A stretch of DNA of 64,000 nt, from contig QNRL01000001.1 in NCBI GenBank assembly GCA_003315335.1, positions 62,001-126,000 of the forward strand, in the 5' to 3' direction. Shown piece by piece: positions 19,501 through 29,675 of the stretch. Each line of letters begins with the position of its first letter. The first letter of the stretch is position 1. The position numbers and the translations under genes are program-made. The notes under the pieces are model-generated. The model did not search any database. It was not told where the DNA came from and saw only the letters and a program-made list of their open reading frames with translations. The DNA is from Pseudocitrobacter faecalis. Lineage in GTDB: Bacteria; Pseudomonadota; Gammaproteobacteria; Enterobacterales; Enterobacteriaceae.

Positions 19501-22453
19501 TATCAGCGAGGCCTACTGGAAAACGGACACTGTGTATCTTATGAGCGGTGGGGTACTGGTCGGCACAACACACAGAATGAATAACTGGGGAGATGGTAAC
19601 GGGCTCAATACCGGCACTATCAACGTTAATAACGAAGGCTTCGGTATGCTGGCACTGGCCGGCGGTACTGTCATCAATCAGGGTGAGATCAACCTGACCT
19701 CTGATGAAGGTGTGTCAAAAGAACAGAATAATCAGCTTTTTGCCATGGGAGCTATTGATACAGGTATTGCGATCAATGACAAAACCGGGGTTATTAATAT
19801 TGATACTTCAGTGGGCCAGGCATTCTATTCTGATGGCGCCGGCACAATTATCAACTATGGCACTATCTGTACCTTTGGGATCTGTCAGAACAGTAGTCAA
19901 TATAATCCGACCGATCCGTTTGTCATTCTGAGTTATTCAGGCGGAGATGTTATAACTGCCGAAGGTGAAACGTTAGCGCTTAATAAAAAAGCGCAGATTA
20001 CTGATTCTACACCGGGGGAGGTGACGAACGCTGGTAAAGTTAGCGGTCAATCCATCATTATTGACGGTGGTGAACTCGATAATATGACGACAGGAGAAAT
20101 TAGCAGCGCGATTACGTTGACAGACGGTACGCTTGATAACAAGGGGGTAATCACTTCTAAAATTACTCAGAATGGTGGCGTTGTTAATAACAGCGGTACG
20201 GTTGGTGGGCATTTTGTCGTAAATGGAGGCACCTTTAATAACCAGTCTGGCGGAACGGTACAGCGCGCAGCCCAGATCAATAATGGTGCTGTAGTAAATA
20301 ATGATGGTATCTGGATGCTTGGATATCAAGGGGAAAGTAGCGGAACGGGCAATCTCGATATTAACGGTAACAGCGTATTTAATAATACCGGTGAGCTGAT
20401 CCTCGATAATAGTCGAAATGGTATTAACGTTCGTGGTGCCTCCACTGTTTATAATACCGGGCATATTGCGATGACTAACGCCGGGTATAACGGCGGCTTC
20501 AGTATCAGAGACGGCTCCACGACACATATCATTAACGGCGGGAAGATCGATGCCTCGACTAAACCTTTGGCAGTGAGTTACAACGATGCCGGGAGTGCTG
20601 ACGCGATCTTCTGGAACCAGGAAGAGGGTGTAATTAACTTTAATAGCGCCAATAACAGCGCCCTCAAATTTACGCACAAAAACTATGTCGTCATAAATGA
20701 CGGAAAAATGAACATCAGTGGTAATAACGCCGTGGCAATGGAAGGTGGGCAGAATGCACAACTGATTAACGATGGCACTATTAACCTGGGAACCGAAGGC
20801 ACCACGGAAACCGGAATGATCGCTATGCAGTTGGATGCCAGCGCCACCGCGGATGCAGTGATTGAAAACAACGGCACCATCAATATTTATGCCAATAATT
20901 CCTTTGCATTCAATGTACTCGGTACGGCAGGGCATGTGGTTAACAACGGCACAGTGGTGATCGCTGACGGTGTGACCGGTTCCGGTCTTATCAAGCAGGG
21001 CGACACGGTTAACGTCGAAGGTGTGAACGGCAACAATGGCAATTCTACCGAAGTGCATTATGGGGATTATGCACGTCCGGATGTTCCCGTGACGACCAGT
21101 GGGCAGATGATGGAAACCGGTTCTTCTTCAGACGGTAGCATGAACAACCTCAACGGCTACGTGGTGGGAACCAACGCTGACGGCAGCGCCGGTAAGCTTC
21201 AGGTTAACAACGCCAGCATGAGCGGCGTAGAGATTAACACCGGCTTCACCGCTGGTACGTCAGAGACCACCGTCACCTTCGATAACGTAGTGCAGGGCAG
21301 CAACCTGACGGATGCCGACGCCATCGCCTCCACCTCCGTGGTGTGGAACGCACAGGGCAGCACCGATGCCAGCGGCAACGTCGATGTGAAGATGACGAAA
21401 AATGCTTACACCGACGTGGTGACGGATGGCAGTGTAAATGACGTGGCAAAGGCGCTGGACGCGGGCTACACCAACAACGATCTGTACACCAGTCTCAACG
21501 TTGGCACGACTGCTGAACTGAACAGCGCCCTGAAGCAAATCAGTGGCAGCCAGGCCACCACTGTGTTCCGCGAAGCGCGCGTGTTAAGCAACCGCTTCAG
21601 AATGCTGGCCGATGCGGCACCGAAGATGGGCAACGGTCTGGCTTTCAACGCCGTGGCGAAAGGTGATCCGCGTGCGGAGCTGGGCAATAACACCGAGTAC
21701 GACATGCTGGCACTGCGTAAAACGCTCGATCTGAGTGAAAGCCAGAGTCTGAGCATGGAATATGGTATTGCACGTCTGGACGGCGATGGTGCTCAGAAAG
21801 CCGGTGACAATGGCGTCACAGGCGGCTATAGCCAGTTCTTCGGCCTGAAACATCAGATGTCCTTTGACAATGGTATGAGCTGGAATAACGCGCTGCGCTA
21901 CGATATTCACCAGCTCGACAGCAGCCGAACCGTGGCTTACGGTGACATCAGCAAAACAGCCGATACTAACGTGAAGCAGCAGTACCTTGAATTCCGCAGC
22001 GAAGGGGCGAAAACCTTTGAACCGCGCGAAGGGCTGAAAATCACGCCATATGCTGGCATGAAACTGCGCCACACGCTGGAAGGCGGTTATCAGGAACGCA
22101 ACGCCGGTGATTTTAACCTGAATATGAACAGTGGCAGCGAAACGGCGGTGGACAGCATCGTCGGGTTGAAACTGGACTACGCAGGGAAAGAGGGCTGGAG
22201 CGCAAACGCCACGTTCGAGGGTGGGCCAAATCTGAGCTATGCCAGGAGTCAGCGTACGGCAAGTCTTGCCGGGGCAGGTAGCCAGCACTTTAACGTCGAT
22301 GATGGTCAGAAGGGCGGCGGCATCAACAGCCTGGCGAGCGTTGGCGTGAAGTACAGCAGCAAAGAAAGTTCGCTGAACCTGGATGCCTACCACTGGAAAG
22401 AGGACGGCATCAGCGATAAAGGTGTGATGCTGAACGTCAAGAAAACGTTCTAA
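16505..22453 (+). CDS. ydbA: large type V autotransporter, intact YdbA-type
   Basis: 1982-aa classical monomeric autotransporter. In order: a signal peptide ending near GWA (residue 21); a hydrophobic stretch about 68-88 (LYPWLAVGGTALLTTFAAIE); an acidic Pro/Asp/Gly linker with six 11-residue repeats (114-179); a long Asn/Gly/Thr-rich passenger of beta-helix character; and a C-terminal outer-membrane beta-barrel of about 280 residues ending in a final Phe. It lies between paaY and pdxI, the position of K-12 ydbA, which there is a pseudogene split by IS2; here the frame is whole. Role probably adhesion or aggregation, by family only. Substrate unknown. Confidence 0.9.
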   Translation: MQKKTLLSACIALALSGQGWAADIIDADSASAERKNAKVVCPGDTQKLNQLELKNLPAECPGESQNNLYPWLAVGGTALLTTFAAIELTDNDGHHSHTTQPPAPPINPDDNVIPPDDGGDDDVTPPDDGGDDDVTPPDDGGDDDVTPPDDGGDDDVTPPDDGGDDDVTPPDDGGDDDVTPPDDKPDPIKYNNNVIWDQTEKTVQIRNATFTYTENADGSFTLTSKDGHSTIVKQWQVDEASNTVVFGGNNTSGDITWRYDDEGKIHITKEAGVVVDGTTGDEIKVSDATITDHGGNTALNGGTVMTVEGDNVVLNNDGKTTAIGEGSVVGILTGDDITINNNGETEVDGGTAVIVNGNSATITTEGDGTFINGGTGSLINGDDAVIDNKGNMTVDGENSVATKIIGDDALIKQEGDLYVSGGAHGIDVAGNGTVVSNKGNITVVDEKSIGVLLDGNDATFMNIGDITVGESGHEGNPFGVLIDGDQATFVNVGDITTRNSGTGVSVVGDEGSISLSGKMSVNDATTGVDVSGSGNSITLTTYELSVAGENATGVDISGNSNDLVISGDMTVDGKNTVGTRVAGDDVSVTQNGDLYVSGAAHGIDIKGERAKISNTGKITVIDKDSVGVLIEGDDEQFGNIGEINVSQNGTGVSLVGDREQVSLRGDINVTQERDDSGNFQGATGISVAGNDSQVTLDGDINLASDMGTSPTASAAHLNGLVISGENNTVNLNGNLNIEAYSSFFDGQPELDGVVVTGDDNTVNLSGGINISGDSGGHGINGIYVSGDSTVNISGHSVLDIASVRSTTGLFYVTGGGQVTLDENSVTDIYSPVRDPGYYGDNSIIMANGVGSSAENKGTINASTAKEIMTAASGAMIVNSGTINAKTGKDSTSDSKTAVMRSSGKNSLAVNASGGVINLTSTLSPIGGGGEGAYPLGWFNRTYYALLASGYGEVENQSGATINLHGAGTYGVAAAKGTATNAGEINVDGFTPTLDDNGNIISEAYWKTDTVYLMSGGVLVGTTHRMNNWGDGNGLNTGTINVNNEGFGMLALAGGTVINQGEINLTSDEGVSKEQNNQLFAMGAIDTGIAINDKTGVINIDTSVGQAFYSDGAGTIINYGTICTFGICQNSSQYNPTDPFVILSYSGGDVITAEGETLALNKKAQITDSTPGEVTNAGKVSGQSIIIDGGELDNMTTGEISSAITLTDGTLDNKGVITSKITQNGGVVNNSGTVGGHFVVNGGTFNNQSGGTVQRAAQINNGAVVNNDGIWMLGYQGESSGTGNLDINGNSVFNNTGELILDNSRNGINVRGASTVYNTGHIAMTNAGYNGGFSIRDGSTTHIINGGKIDASTKPLAVSYNDAGSADAIFWNQEEGVINFNSANNSALKFTHKNYVVINDGKMNISGNNAVAMEGGQNAQLINDGTINLGTEGTTETGMIAMQLDASATADAVIENNGTINIYANNSFAFNVLGTAGHVVNNGTVVIADGVTGSGLIKQGDTVNVEGVNGNNGNSTEVHYGDYARPDVPVTTSGQMMETGSSSDGSMNNLNGYVVGTNADGSAGKLQVNNASMSGVEINTGFTAGTSETTVTFDNVVQGSNLTDADAIASTSVVWNAQGSTDASGNVDVKMTKNAYTDVVTDGSVNDVAKALDAGYTNNDLYTSLNVGTTAELNSALKQISGSQATTVFREARVLSNRFRMLADAAPKMGNGLAFNAVAKGDPRAELGNNTEYDMLALRKTLDLSESQSLSMEYGIARLDGDGAQKAGDNGVTGGYSQFFGLKHQMSFDNGMSWNNALRYDIHQLDSSRTVAYGDISKTADTNVKQQYLEFRSEGAKTFEPREGLKITPYAGMKLRHTLEGGYQERNAGDFNLNMNSGSETAVDSIVGLKLDYAGKEGWSANATFEGGPNLSYARSQRTASLAGAGSQHFNVDDGQKGGGINSLASVGVKYSSKESSLNLDAYHWKEDGISDKGVMLNVKKTF
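16844..17041 (+). repeat. six 33-bp in-frame tandem repeats in the autotransporter
   Basis: Six copies of a 33-bp unit encode PPDDGGDDDVT, followed by a broken seventh (PPDDKPDP). Copies differ at a few third codon positions, so the array is young but not identical. The region makes a stiff, highly acidic spacer between the N-terminal hydrophobic segment and the passenger, and its copy number is likely to vary between strains. Confidence 0.9.
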
Positions 22454-22462
22454 TGGTTGTTG

Positions 22463-22535
22463 TGCCGGATGCGCTTCGCTTATCCGGCCTACAGGCACAT
22501 CACCCGTAGGCCGGATAAGCGAAGCGCATCCGGCA
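22463..22535. repeat. BIME: two head-to-head REP elements
   Basis: TGCCGGATGCGCTTCGCTTA and its reverse complement face each other around a short central spacer, a standard E. coli-type BIME with conserved GCCGGAT/CCGGCCTAC ends. It lies just after the autotransporter stop and may end or stabilise its transcript. Confidence 0.9.
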
Positions 22536-22632
22536 TGTTTTTTTACACATTCGCATTTATTACACATTTCCTCCCCGCACGTTCATTTCTATACTGTGGG
22601 CTCTTAATCTGCCTTATACAGGACAGGGTGTT

Positions 22633-23505
22633 ATGAGCAACAACAGTGAAACGTTTACTCTTGGTACAAAATCGGTAAAACGACTGGGTTATGGCGCAAT
22701 GCAACTGGCAGGGCCCGGCGTTTTCGGGCCACCAAAAGATCGCCATGTTGCCATTACGGTATTACGTGAAGCGCTGGCGTTGGGTGTAAACCATATCGAC
22801 ACCAGTGACTTTTACGGGCCGCACGTGACAAACCAGATTATCCGTGAAGCCTTGCACCCGTATCCGGATGACCTGACCATTGTCACCAAAATTGGTGCCC
22901 GTCGCGGAAAGGATGCTTCGTGGCTCCCGGCATTTTCGCCTGATGAACTTAAGCAAGCGGTACATGATAATCTGCGTAACCTGGGCCTGGACGTGCTGGA
23001 TGTGGTTAACCTGCGCGTGATGCTCGGCGACGGTCATGGCCCGGCAGAGGGGTCTATAGAAGCCAACTTTACCGTGCTGGCTGAACTACAGCAGCAGGGG
23101 CTGGTGAAGCATATCGGCCTGAGTAACGTCACGCCGACGCAGGTCGCTGAAGCGCGTAAAATTGCGGAAATCGTCTGTGTGCAGAACGAATACAACATTG
23201 CACACCGCGCCGATGACGCGTTAATCGATGCGCTGGCACAGGAGGGTATCGCTTACGTGCCGTTCTTCCCACTCGGTGGTTTTACGCCGCTACAATCCTC
23301 AACGCTCTCTGACGTGGCGGCAGGTCTGGGCGCGACGCCAATGCAGGTGGCGCTGGCGTGGTTGTTGCAGCGTTCGCCCAATATCCTGTTGATTCCTGGC
23401 ACCTCTTCGGTGGGGCATTTGCGGGAAAATATGGCGGCAGGGGATTTAGTGCTCTCTGAAGACGTACTGGCAACGCTGGACAGCATTGCGAAAAATGCGG
23501 GTTAA
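22633..23505 (+). CDS. pdxI: pyridoxal reductase PdxI (YdbC), aldo-keto reductase
   Basis: 290-aa aldo-keto reductase nearly identical in pattern to E. coli YdbC (286 aa), reported as the NADPH-dependent pyridoxal reductase PdxI of vitamin B6 salvage. Visible family features: IDTSDFYG with the catalytic Asp/Tyr near residues 56-62, the lysine in TKIGARRG, QNEYNIAHR, and the NADP-binding IPGTSSVGHLREN near 255-267. The ATG follows AGGACAGGGTGTT. It is monocistronic, between the BIME and a convergent azoR. Confidence 0.93.
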   Translation: MSNNSETFTLGTKSVKRLGYGAMQLAGPGVFGPPKDRHVAITVLREALALGVNHIDTSDFYGPHVTNQIIREALHPYPDDLTIVTKIGARRGKDASWLPAFSPDELKQAVHDNLRNLGLDVLDVVNLRVMLGDGHGPAEGSIEANFTVLAELQQQGLVKHIGLSNVTPTQVAEARKIAEIVCVQNEYNIAHRADDALIDALAQEGIAYVPFFPLGGFTPLQSSTLSDVAAGLGATPMQVALAWLLQRSPNILLIPGTSSVGHLRENMAAGDLVLSEDVLATLDSIAKNAG

Positions 23506-23513
23506 ATAAAAAA

Positions 23514-23535
23514 GCCTCCCGTTTTCGCGGGAGGC
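23514..23535 (-). terminator. terminator between pdxI and azoR (acts mainly for azoR)
   Basis: An 8-bp stem GCCTCCCG/CGGGAGGC with a 6-base loop. On the minus strand it is followed by TTTTTTATTT, a good azoR terminator. On the plus strand only CTCTG follows, so it is weak for pdxI. Confidence 0.8.
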
Positions 23536-23545
23536 CTCTGAATGC

Positions 23546-24316
<771 letters not shown>

Positions 24317-24389
24317 TCAGGCCAGGTGTGGTATCCTGAAGGGAACGTATGACGAGAACATTTCCGGCACACTGATGCCCGATAACGCT

Positions 24390-27300
24390 ATGACAGAACA
24401 ACAAAAACTTACCTTCGCGACGCTTAACCAGCGGCTCGACACATTGACGCTGCGCGATAAACAGCGCTTTGCCCGTCGCCTGCACGGTGTGAAGAAGGTT
24501 AAAAATCCTGATGCACAACAGGCCATTTACCAGGAAATGGCGAAAGAGATTGAACAGGCAGCAGGTAAAGTCCTGCTGCGCGAAGCCGCACGTCCTGACA
24601 TTACCTACCCGGATAACCTGCCGGTTAGCCAAAAAAAACAGGCTATTCTCGAGGCGGTGCGTGACAACCAGGTAGTGATTGTCGCCGGGGAAACGGGTTC
24701 CGGGAAAACCACCCAGTTGCCAAAGATTTGTATGGAACTGGGGCGCGGAATCAAAGGGCTGATTGGCCATACCCAGCCGCGACGTCTGGCGGCGCGTACC
24801 GTGGCGAATCGTATCGCGGAAGAGCTGAAAACGGAGCCGGGCGGCTGTATCGGCTATAAAGTTCGTTTTAGCGATCATGTCAGCGACAACACCATGGTGA
24901 AGCTGATGACCGACGGTATCCTGCTGGCGGAAATCCAGCAGGATCGACTGTTGATGCAGTACGACACCATCATCATCGATGAAGCACACGAACGCAGCCT
25001 GAACATCGATTTTTTGCTCGGGTACTTAAAAGAGCTGCTGCCGCGCCGTCCCGATCTGAAAATTATCATCACGTCGGCGACCATCGATCCTGAACGCTTC
25101 TCGCGCCACTTTAATAACGCGCCAATCATCGAAGTTTCGGGGCGCACGTATCCGGTGGAAGTGCGCTATCGCCCGATTGTCGAAGAGGCGGATGACACCG
25201 AGCGTGACCAGTTGCAGGCCATTTTTGACGCCGTGGATGAGCTGGGGCGTGAAAGTGCGGGTGATATCCTGATCTTTATGAGCGGCGAGCGTGAAATTCG
25301 CGATACCGCCGATGCGCTCAGCAAGCGAGATCTGCGCCATACGGAGATCCTGCCGCTGTACGCACGACTCTCCAACAGTGAACAGAATCGCGTCTTCCAG
25401 CCGCATAGTGGGCGTCGTATTGTGCTGGCGACCAACGTTGCTGAAACCTCGCTGACCGTGCCGGGCATAAAATACGTGATTGACCCGGGCACCGCGCGTA
25501 TCAGCCGCTACAGCTTCCGCACCAAAGTGCAGCGTCTGCCGATTGAACCCGTGTCCCAGGCATCCGCAAACCAGCGTAAAGGACGCTGCGGGCGCGTCTC
25601 GGAAGGGATCTGTATTCGACTCTATTCGGAAGATGATTTCCTGTCGCGCCCGGAATTTACCGACCCGGAAATTTTGCGTACCAACCTGGCATCGGTTATT
25701 TTGCAGATGACCGCGCTGGGATTGGGGGATATTGCCGCCTTCCCGTTTGTTGAAGCGCCGGATAAACGCAATATTCAGGATGGCGTGCGTCTTCTCGAAG
25801 AGCTGGGTGCAATCACCACGGACGAACAGCACACCGCCTATAAACTGACGCCGTTGGGCCGTCAGCTCTCGCAACTGCCGGTTGACCCGCGTCTGGCCCG
25901 TATGGTGCTGGAAGCGCAAAAACATGGCTGTGTGCGCGAAGCGATGATCATCACCTCTGCGCTCTCTATTCAGGATCCGCGTGAACGCCCGATGGATAAA
26001 CAGCAGGCGTCCGATGAGAAACATCGTCGCTTCCACGACAAAGAGTCTGACTTCCTGGCATTCGTGAATCTGTGGAACTATCTCGGCGAACAGCAAAAAG
26101 CGCTGTCATCGAATGCCTTCCGCCGCCAGTGCCGCACGGATTTCCTCAATTATTTGCGCGTGCGCGAGTGGCAGGATATCTACACTCAGTTGCGCCAGGT
26201 GGTGAAAGAGCTGGGTATTCCTGTCAACAGCGAACCGGCTGAATATCGCGAAATCCATATTGCACTGCTCACCGGCCTGCTTTCTCATATCGGGATGAAA
26301 GACGCCGATAAACAGGAATTTACCGGCGCACGTAATGCGCGCTTTTCGATATTCCCCGGTTCCGGTTTATTCAAAAAACCGCCGAAATGGACCATGGTTG
26401 CCGAGCTGGTAGAAACCAGTCGCCTGTGGGGCCGTATCGCTGCGCGCATCGACCCGGAATGGGTGGAGCCCGTTGCCCAGCACCTGATTAAACGTTCTTA
26501 TAGTGAACCCCACTGGGAGCGGGCGCAGGGGGCGGTGATGGCGACTGAAAAAGTGACCGTTTACGGGCTGCCAATTGTCGCGGCGCGTAAGGTGAACTAC
26601 AGCCAGATCGACCCGGCGTTGTGTCGTGAACTCTTTATTCGTCACGCCCTGGTGGAAGGTGACTGGCAGACGCGTCATGCGTTCTTCCGCGATAACCTGA
26701 AACTGCGCAACGAAATTGAAGAACTTGAGCACAAATCGCGCCGTCGCGACATTCTGGTTGATGACGAAACGCTGTTTGAGTTCTACGACCAGCGCATCAG
26801 CCACGACGTGATCTCCGCCCGACATTTCGATAACTGGTGGAAAAAGGCCAGTCGAGAAACGCCGGATTTGCTCAACTTTGAAAAGAGCATGCTCATCAAA
26901 GAGGGGGCGGAAAAGGTCAGCAAGCTGGACTATCCGAATTTCTGGCATCAGGGCAACCTCAAACTGCGCCTGAGCTACCAGTTTGAACCGGGCGCGGATG
27001 CGGACGGTGTGACTGTACACATTCCTCTGCCGCTGCTTAACCAGGTAGAGGAGAGTGGGTTCGAGTGGCAGATACCCGGACTGCGACGTGAACTGATAAT
27101 TGCGTTGATTAAATCACTGCCGAAACCGGTGCGTCGTAACTTTGTGCCAGCGCCAAACTACGCGGAAGCGTTTTTAGGTCGCGCCACACCGCTGGAACTG
27201 CCGCTGCTTGACAGCCTGGAACGTGAACTGCGGCGCATGACCGGAGTGACCGTCGACCGCGACGCCTGGCAGTGGGATCAGGTACCCGATCACCTGAAAA

Positions 27301-28292
27301 TCACTTTCCGGGTGGTGGATGACAAAAACAAGAAACTTCAGGAAGGTCGTTCTCTTCAGGCGCTGAAAGATACCCTCAAAGGGAAAGTTCAGGAAACGCT
27401 TTCCGCCGTTGCCGACGATGGTATTGAGCAAAGCGGGCTCCATATCTGGAGCTTTGGTAATTTGCCGGATCACTACGAGCAGAAACGCGGTAATTATAAA
27501 GTGAAGGCCTGGCCGGCGTTGGTGGATGAGCGTGAAAGCGTGGCAATTAAGCTGTTTGATAACCCGCAGGAACAGCAGCAGGCAATGTGGCGTGGTTTGC
27601 GCCGCTTGCTGCTGCTGAACATTCCGTCGCCGATTAAATATCTGCACGAGAAATTGCCGAATAAAGCCAAACTGGGGCTCTACTTTAACCCGTATGGCAA
27701 AGTGCTGGATCTCATTGATGATTGCATCTCCTGCGGCGTCGATAAACTGATCGATGAAGCAGGTGGCCCGGTATGGACTGAAGAGGGCTTCACAAAGCTG
27801 CATGACAAAGTGCGTGCAGAACTGAACGAAACCGTCGTCGACATTGCCAAACAGGTCGAGCAGATCCTCACCGCGGTGTTCAATATCAACAAACGCCTGA
27901 AAGGGCGTGTGGATATGACCATGGCGCTGGGGCTTTCGGATATCAAAGCACAGATGGGCGGCCTGGTTTATCGCGGGTTTGTTACCGGCAACGGTTTCAA
28001 ACGACTCGGTGACACGCTGCGCTATTTGCAGGCGATTGAGAAACGACTGGAAAAACTGGCTATCGATCCACACCGTGACCGTGCTCAGATGCTGAAAGTG
28101 GAAAGCGTGCAGCAGGCATGGCAGCAGTGGCTGAATAAACTGCCGCCTGCGCGCCGGGATGATGAGGATGTTCAGGAAATTCGCTGGATGATTGAAGAGC
28201 TGCGCGTCAGCTTCTTTGCTCAACAGTTGGGTACGCCGTATCCAATTTCCGATAAACGTGTGCTGCAGGCGATGGAGCAGATTAGCGCGTAG
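24390..28292 (+). CDS. hrpA: ATP-dependent RNA helicase HrpA
   Basis: 1300-aa DEAH-box RNA helicase, the E. coli length, implicated in mRNA processing and rescue of stalled ribosomes. Motifs: Walker A GETGSGKTTQ near residue 93, DEAH, SAT, and motif VI QRKGRCGR near 395. The helicase-associated and OB domains follow, with a long C-terminal DUF3418 region. ATG 24390 (MTEQQKL) was chosen by comparison with E. coli; 34 extra in-frame codons upstream lie in the promoter region shared with azoR. Confidence 0.97.
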   Translation: MTEQQKLTFATLNQRLDTLTLRDKQRFARRLHGVKKVKNPDAQQAIYQEMAKEIEQAAGKVLLREAARPDITYPDNLPVSQKKQAILEAVRDNQVVIVAGETGSGKTTQLPKICMELGRGIKGLIGHTQPRRLAARTVANRIAEELKTEPGGCIGYKVRFSDHVSDNTMVKLMTDGILLAEIQQDRLLMQYDTIIIDEAHERSLNIDFLLGYLKELLPRRPDLKIIITSATIDPERFSRHFNNAPIIEVSGRTYPVEVRYRPIVEEADDTERDQLQAIFDAVDELGRESAGDILIFMSGEREIRDTADALSKRDLRHTEILPLYARLSNSEQNRVFQPHSGRRIVLATNVAETSLTVPGIKYVIDPGTARISRYSFRTKVQRLPIEPVSQASANQRKGRCGRVSEGICIRLYSEDDFLSRPEFTDPEILRTNLASVILQMTALGLGDIAAFPFVEAPDKRNIQDGVRLLEELGAITTDEQHTAYKLTPLGRQLSQLPVDPRLARMVLEAQKHGCVREAMIITSALSIQDPRERPMDKQQASDEKHRRFHDKESDFLAFVNLWNYLGEQQKALSSNAFRRQCRTDFLNYLRVREWQDIYTQLRQVVKELGIPVNSEPAEYREIHIALLTGLLSHIGMKDADKQEFTGARNARFSIFPGSGLFKKPPKWTMVAELVETSRLWGRIAARIDPEWVEPVAQHLIKRSYSEPHWERAQGAVMATEKVTVYGLPIVAARKVNYSQIDPALCRELFIRHALVEGDWQTRHAFFRDNLKLRNEIEELEHKSRRRDILVDDETLFEFYDQRISHDVISARHFDNWWKKASRETPDLLNFEKSMLIKEGAEKVSKLDYPNFWHQGNLKLRLSYQFEPGADADGVTVHIPLPLLNQVEESGFEWQIPGLRRELIIALIKSLPKPVRRNFVPAPNYAEAFLGRATPLELPLLDSLERELRRMTGVTVDRDAWQWDQVPDHLKITFRVVDDKNKKLQEGRSLQALKDTLKGKVQETLSAVADDGIEQSGLHIWSFGNLPDHYEQKRGNYKVKAWPALVDERESVAIKLFDNPQEQQQAMWRGLRRLLLLNIPSPIKYLHEKLPNKAKLGLYFNPYGKVLDLIDDCISCGVDKLIDEAGGPVWTEEGFTKLHDKVRAELNETVVDIAKQVEQILTAVFNINKRLKGRVDMTMALGLSDIKAQMGGLVYRGFVTGNGFKRLGDTLRYLQAIEKRLEKLAIDPHRDRAQMLKVESVQQAWQQWLNKLPPARRDDEDVQEIRWMIEELRVSFFAQQLGTPYPISDKRVLQAMEQISA

Positions 28293-28313
28293 GTGTGATA
28301 ACCGTGAGAAGTA

Positions 28314-28343
28314 CGGCCCGATAACGCGTTGCGTATCGGGCCG
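28314..28343. terminator. hairpin between hrpA and the convergent transporter gene
   Basis: A perfect 10-bp stem CGGCCCGATA/TATCGGGCCG with a 10-base loop lies between two convergent genes. Neither side has a T-run, so it may act as an mRNA end-stabiliser or a weak bidirectional terminator. Confidence 0.55.
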
Positions 28344-28355
28344 CATAACGCATGA

Positions 28356-29675
28356 CTACAACCCAGACGTCTGTGCATTCACTGCATCAATTCGACGACT
28401 ACGGCTGGCAAAGAAAATAGCGATCAGCGAGATGGTGACCGTTGCGCCCAAATACCATGCAACCGGCACCCAATCGCCGTCGTATTTCGCCAGCAGACCC
28501 GTTGCGATAAGCGGGGCGGTACCCCCAGCCAGCGCGGCGCCAATCTGATAACCCAGCGTAATGCCGGTGTAGCGAACGTTAGCACTAAAAATTTCCGAAC
28601 ACAGTGTGCCCAGCACGGCGGTGATCGGGGCCCAGAGAATACCGAACATCACGACGGTCGCCAGCATAATCGCCCAGGTGGTACCGGTGTCCAGCAACAT
28701 AAACCACGGCACGATAAACAGCCCCAGCAGTGTGACGCTCCCTGCGTACATACGTTTGCGGCCAATTTTATCCGACAACAACCCCATCAGCGGAATCATC
28801 ACCGTCGCCACCAGTGCGCCGAGCGTAACGGCTTCGAGCACCTGTGATTTCTGATAGGTGAGGGTGGTCGTGGCATAGCTCACGATGAAGGTCGAAAAGA
28901 TGTAGAACGGCGCGGTTTCGACAACTTTCAGGCCTGCCGCAATCAACACTTCACGCCAGTGATGCGTCAGCGTATCGCGCAGCGGCGCTTTTGCCACCTG
29001 GCCTGACTGTTTTACCTTCTTGAACTCTGGCGTCTCATCAATATCTTTACGGATCCACAACCCCAGCAACACCAGCACCGCACTCATCAGGAATGGAATA
29101 CGCCAGCCCCAGGAGAGGAACTGCTCCTCACTGAATAGCGTCATCAGCGAGACGATAAAGGTTGCCATCAGCATACCAATGGTCACGCCCGCTTGCGGAA
29201 TGCTGCCGAAAAATCCTTTGCGTTTTTCTGGCGCGTATTCATAGGCCAGCAGCAACGCGCCGCCCCATTCACCGCCTATCCCCATGCCCTGAATAATACG
29301 CATCAGAATCAGGAGAATAGGTGCCCAAATGCCAATTTGATCGTAGGTCGGCAGCAGACCAATCATGACGGTTGCACCGCCCATCAACGAGAGCGTCAAC
29401 ACCAACGTCTTTTTGCGGCCAATACGGTCGCCAATGTGGGCAAAGAGAACGCCGCCAATCGGGCGAATAAAGAACGTCAGCGAGAAGGAGAGATAAGAGA
29501 GGATGAGTCCAATAACCGGGTCGACCATCGGGAAGAAGATTTTATTAAACACCAGCGCTGCGGCGGTGCCGTATAAAAAATAATCAAACCATTCAATGGA
29601 GCTGCCGGTTAAACTGGCAATCAGGACTCGTTTGTTTTTTTTCAGGATCGTACTGCTGCTTTCTTGCGTCGTCAT
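28356..29675 (-). CDS. MHS-family (metabolite:H+ symporter) MFS transporter
   Basis: 439-aa inner-membrane transporter with 12 predicted helices, of the MHS branch of the MFS (relatives: ShiA, ProP, KgtP, PcaT). Family signatures are visible: GSSIEWFDYFLYG near the start, GDRIGRKKTLV between helices 2 and 3, RIIQGMGIGGEWGGA, and a second loop SDKIGRKR. Start ATG 29675 (MTTQESS) with GGAG nine bases upstream. K-12 has no such gene between hrpA and ydcF. The substrate cannot be read from sequence; an aromatic or organic acid is plausible given the catabolic genes in the window. Confidence 0.85.
   Translation of the reverse strand: MTTQESSSTILKKNKRVLIASLTGSSIEWFDYFLYGTAAALVFNKIFFPMVDPVIGLILSYLSFSLTFFIRPIGGVLFAHIGDRIGRKKTLVLTLSLMGGATVMIGLLPTYDQIGIWAPILLILMRIIQGMGIGGEWGGALLLAYEYAPEKRKGFFGSIPQAGVTIGMLMATFIVSLMTLFSEEQFLSWGWRIPFLMSAVLVLLGLWIRKDIDETPEFKKVKQSGQVAKAPLRDTLTHHWREVLIAAGLKVVETAPFYIFSTFIVSYATTTLTYQKSQVLEAVTLGALVATVMIPLMGLLSDKIGRKRMYAGSVTLLGLFIVPWFMLLDTGTTWAIMLATVVMFGILWAPITAVLGTLCSEIFSANVRYTGITLGYQIGAALAGGTAPLIATGLLAKYDGDWVPVAWYLGATVTISLIAIFFASRSRRIDAVNAQTSGL

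Noticed and set aside
19973-21058. 361-codon antisense frame inside the autotransporter
   Set aside because: It mirrors the Asn/Gly/Thr-rich passenger codons and has no start signal or domain.
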